From: Rubrobacter marinus | GTDB lineage: Bacteria > Actinomycetota > Rubrobacteria > Rubrobacterales > Rubrobacteraceae | DNA length: 64,000 nucleotides | Assembly (NCBI RefSeq): GCF_011492965.1 | Contig: NZ_CP045121.1 | Location: 1,488,001 to 1,552,000, forward strand | Direction: 5' to 3' | Part shown: positions 62,208 to 64,000 of the stretch, in pieces | Layout: each line of letters opens with the position of its first letter | How positions within the stretch are numbered: the first letter of the stretch is position 1 | The notes under the pieces: model-generated | What the model saw: the letters and a program-made list of their open reading frames with translations, nothing else | What the model was told of the DNA's origin: nothing | The model's database searches: none | Position numbers and translations under genes: made by a program

Positions 62208-62612
62208 GTGACGAAGATGCGTGTGCTGCTGGCGAACGAGCCGCTCTCGTACCGGGAGATTTTGGCCTGGGTTCTGATGATGCTCAAGCCAACGTGGGAG
62301 GTGCGCGTGGCCGAGCCCGGACAGATCGACGCCGAGGTTCGCGCCTTCTCGCCGCACTTCGTGATCTGCAACCGCGTGACCCCTGCGGTGGAGGCGATGG
62401 CCCCGGCCTGGGTCGAGCTCTACCCCGACTTCGGCCCGCTCTGCAGGGTCCGCTCCTCCGACGGGCGCTACGCCGTCTCCGAGATGGAGTTCACAGACCT
62501 CCTCGGCCTCGCCGAGGGAGCGGAGCAGCTCCTTGAGCCCCGCGATGGTCAGGGGGAGATCCGGGAGCTCACTCGGGCAGGCCCCCTCGGCGCGTGTCCT
62601 CCGGAAGAATAG
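62208..62612 (+). CDS. Lineage-specific response-type small protein (paralogue of 22800-23254)
   Basis: A 134-residue soluble protein: MRVLLANEPLSYREILAWVL, EVRVAEPGQIDAEVRAFSPH, FVICNRVTPAVEAMAPAWVE and SSDGRYAVSEMEFTDLLGLA. The alternating strands and helices and the opening RVLLA...SYRE...LxP...VxVAEP resemble a receiver domain lacking the phospho-Asp. I recognise this family as multi-copy hypothetical proteins in Rubrobacter (recollection). GTG 62208 is preceded by GAGGAGGCCGC; ATG 62217 is an alternative. It shares the same order of segments with the gene at 22800-23254. Function unknown. Confidence 0.75.
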   Translation: MTKMRVLLANEPLSYREILAWVLMMLKPTWEVRVAEPGQIDAEVRAFSPHFVICNRVTPAVEAMAPAWVELYPDFGPLCRVRSSDGRYAVSEMEFTDLLGLAEGAEQLLEPRDGQGEIRELTRAGPLGACPPEE

Positions 62613-62706
62613 GCTCGTCTCCCCGTTTTCGGTCAGCAGACACGGCCAGGAAAAGACCGGCCCTTTCAGGGAGGCGAGAGGAAACGGGCGGCGATGCTCC
62701 GCTCCG

Positions 62707-63531
62707 TCAGCCCCGTTGGAGCCGTTCGGTCGGGTACTGCTCGGGGTCGAAGGCGGGGGGGTGCTGCGGGTCAATCTCCCGCAGGGCGTCGACGAGAAGC
62801 TGGGCGACCACGATGCTGCTGAAGCGCCTGTTGTTGGCCGGCACGACGCACCAGGGGGCGCGAGGGGTGGAGCAGCGTCCCGACAGGGTCTCGTAAGCCC
62901 CCATGTAGGCGTCCCAGTGCTCGCGTTCCTCGAGGTCCTCCAGGGCGAACTTCCACAGCTTGTCCGGCCTCTCGAGGCGGCGGTGCATCCTCTTCAGCTG
63001 GTACTCCTTGGAGATGTGCAGGAAGACTTTTACGAGGCGCGTGCCGGAGTCGTGGAGCATCTTCTCGAGGCAGTTGATGTGCTCGTAACGGCCCTCGACG
63101 AGGGACGCGGGGACCGTCTCATGGACGAGCGGGACCAGGACGTCCTCGTAGTGGGAGCGGTTGAAGACCCCGATGTGGCCTCTGGCCGGCGTCCGCCGGT
63201 GGATGCGCCAGAGGAAGTCGTGCGCCAGCTCCTCTTGGGAGGGGGCCTTGAAGCTTACGACGTAGCAGCCCTGGGGGTTCACGCCGCGGAAGACTCGCCT
63301 TATGGTGCTGTCTTTCCCGCCCCCGTCCATGGCCTGCAGCACGAGGAGCAGCGAACGCTTCCCCTCGGCGTACAGACGCTCCTGTAGGCCCGAGAGCTTC
63401 TCCAGCTCCCCGGCGAGCAGCCCTCTGGCCTCCTTGCCTCTCAAGCCCTGCGTCTCCTCCGGGTTCACGCCGTCGAGCCGGAACGCGGCGCTCGGCTCGA
63501 CGCGGTACCGCTCGTGGTAGCGCTCGCCCAC
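62707..63531 (-). CDS. Polyphosphate kinase 2 (PPK2) family protein
   Basis: About 274 residues. The N-terminal GERYHERYRVEPSAAFRLDG is followed by the PPK2 Walker A VLQAMDGGGKDSTIRRVFRG, then GVNPQGCYVVSFKAPSQEEL, Walker B GHIGVFNRSHYEDVLVPLVH, the lid region and EHWDAYMGAYETL. It makes NTPs from polyphosphate and NDPs/NMPs, or the reverse. GTG 63531 is the listed start. A coupled frame MTRLKATLERTGGLKVYQR beginning at ATG 63590 (overlapping the upstream stop as ATGA) would join directly with one added base near 63537, so the true start may be 63590. It follows the hemerythrin-like gene in an operon. Confidence 0.9.
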   Translation of the reverse strand: MGERYHERYRVEPSAAFRLDGVNPEETQGLRGKEARGLLAGELEKLSGLQERLYAEGKRSLLLVLQAMDGGGKDSTIRRVFRGVNPQGCYVVSFKAPSQEELAHDFLWRIHRRTPARGHIGVFNRSHYEDVLVPLVHETVPASLVEGRYEHINCLEKMLHDSGTRLVKVFLHISKEYQLKRMHRRLERPDKLWKFALEDLEEREHWDAYMGAYETLSGRCSTPRAPWCVVPANNRRFSSIVVAQLLVDALREIDPQHPPAFDPEQYPTERLQRG

Positions 63532-63586
63532 TACCGCTGGTAAACCTTCAGGCCGCCGGTGCGCTCCAGGGTTGCCTTGAGGCGCG

Positions 63587-64000
63587 TCATGGAATCGCCG
63601 AGGGGCTTGGATCGCCGCCGTAGCGAGCGGACAGCCGCTCGGAGATCTCCTCCAGCGCCTCATTCGGGAGTCTCTCTTCGAGGTAGCGGTACTCTTGCTC
63701 CTCCTCCAACACGCCGCGGGCCAGCCCGTAGGCGAACTTTTGTAGCGTGAAGGACCCCACACGGCCTCGCGCAGCCTCACCACCCAGCCGCGAGATCTCC
63801 TTGCGTATGCGGGCGTGTCCCAAGAGCATGCGCGTCACCGGCTCGAAATCGTCCCGGACCGTCCCGTAGCGCGCCAGGACGGGCAGGAGTGCCTCTTCCT
63901 CCTTGCGGAGGTGACGGCTCACCCGCTCGCAGAGCTCCGAAAAGTCGGGCGCCGACGCTACGGATGAGGGGACATCACCCGAAAGTGCGTCCTGAAGGGC
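63587..64000 (-). CDS. Hemerythrin HHE-domain-like protein (N-terminus beyond the window)
   Basis: About 137 C-terminal residues, open to the window edge. SELCERVSRHLRKEEEALLP, VLARYGTVRDDFEPVTRMLL and GHARIRKEISRLGGEAARGR show the hemerythrin/HHE helical pattern with H-xx-KEEE and a later GH-xx-I, followed by an amphipathic helix and LEEEQEYRYLEERLP. Such proteins bind diiron/O2 or act in redox stress. Its stop overlaps an ATG leading into the PPK2 gene (ATGA). Confidence 0.8.
   Translation of the reverse strand, partial: ALQDALSGDVPSSVASAPDFSELCERVSRHLRKEEEALLPVLARYGTVRDDFEPVTRMLLGHARIRKEISRLGGEAARGRVGSFTLQKFAYGLARGVLEEEQEYRYLEERLPNEALEEISERLSARYGGDPSPSAIP

Noticed and set aside
63533-63590. 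Independent 19-codon gene MTRLKATLERTGGLKVYQR
   Set aside because: It is more likely the true N-terminus of PPK2, separated by one base loss near 63537.

Overview
The window is high-GC bacterial DNA with many GTG/TTG starts. A V-type (A/V) ATPase operon, cytochrome bd, paired universal stress proteins and several lineage-restricted small proteins point to a deep-branching actinobacterium. Rubrobacter or a close relative is the best guess; this is inferred from gene content and family resemblance, not from a database search. No rRNA, intact tRNA, CRISPR array, IS element or phage gene was seen.

Layout. (1) 1-11,000 is sparsely coding: the NhaA 5' part (cut by the window edge), small membrane proteins, a frameshifted ZIP-like membrane gene, a CPA1-type antiporter, a lipoprotein, a P-type ATPase relic, a tandem universal stress protein and a GAF-GAF-LuxR regulator. 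(2) 11,074-22,502 is a tightly overlapped V-type ATPase operon in the unusual order D-H-I-K-E-C-F-A-B, followed through an ATGA overlap by a SERCA-like P-type ATPase. (3) 22,800-36,178 is an accessory region: a Ca2+/cation exchanger, DUF proteins, cupin, TspO-like pseudogene, a second universal stress protein, a CPA1 antiporter with an internal deletion, and a GCS2-type ligase. (4) 36,179-42,213 (minus strand) is cydD-cydC-cydA-cydB. (5) 42,945-54,511 is a sulfur island: a ferredoxin-NrfD fusion plus molybdopterin oxidoreductase, two SulP permeases, an MBL-fold persulfide dioxygenase-rhodanese, a single rhodanese, a rhodanese-DUF2892 protein and an ArsR repressor. (6) 54,952-64,000 holds a PRC-barrel protein, a lone NuoJ, TatA, a secreted Ig/chitobiase-like protein, a NarL-type response regulator, a multicopper oxidase, PPK2 and a hemerythrin-like protein.

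How it may work together. The cation genes (NhaA, CPA1, CaCA, SERCA-like pump) sit around the V-ATPase and suggest ion-gradient management. The sulfur genes can be read as one route: sulfane sulfur to sulfite (MBL dioxygenase and rhodaneses), sulfite to sulfate on the cytoplasmic side (Mo/FeS/NrfD complex lacking a Tat signal, SoeABC-like), sulfate export (SulP), with electrons passing through quinone to the neighbouring cytochrome bd. ArsR-operator-like palindromes lie before several of these units. This pathway is inference.

Data caution. At least 20 apparent single-base deletions, nearly all in G or C runs, interrupt otherwise well conserved genes (atpC, cydD, the NrfD fusion, the Mo subunit, MBL-rhodanese, nuoJ and others). 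They all have the same sign and probably reflect homopolymer undercalling in the assembly rather than decay. Such genes are listed as CDS with the break points given. Three lesions do not fit that pattern and are listed as pseudogenes: a 7-bp duplication, an internal deletion and a nonsense codon.
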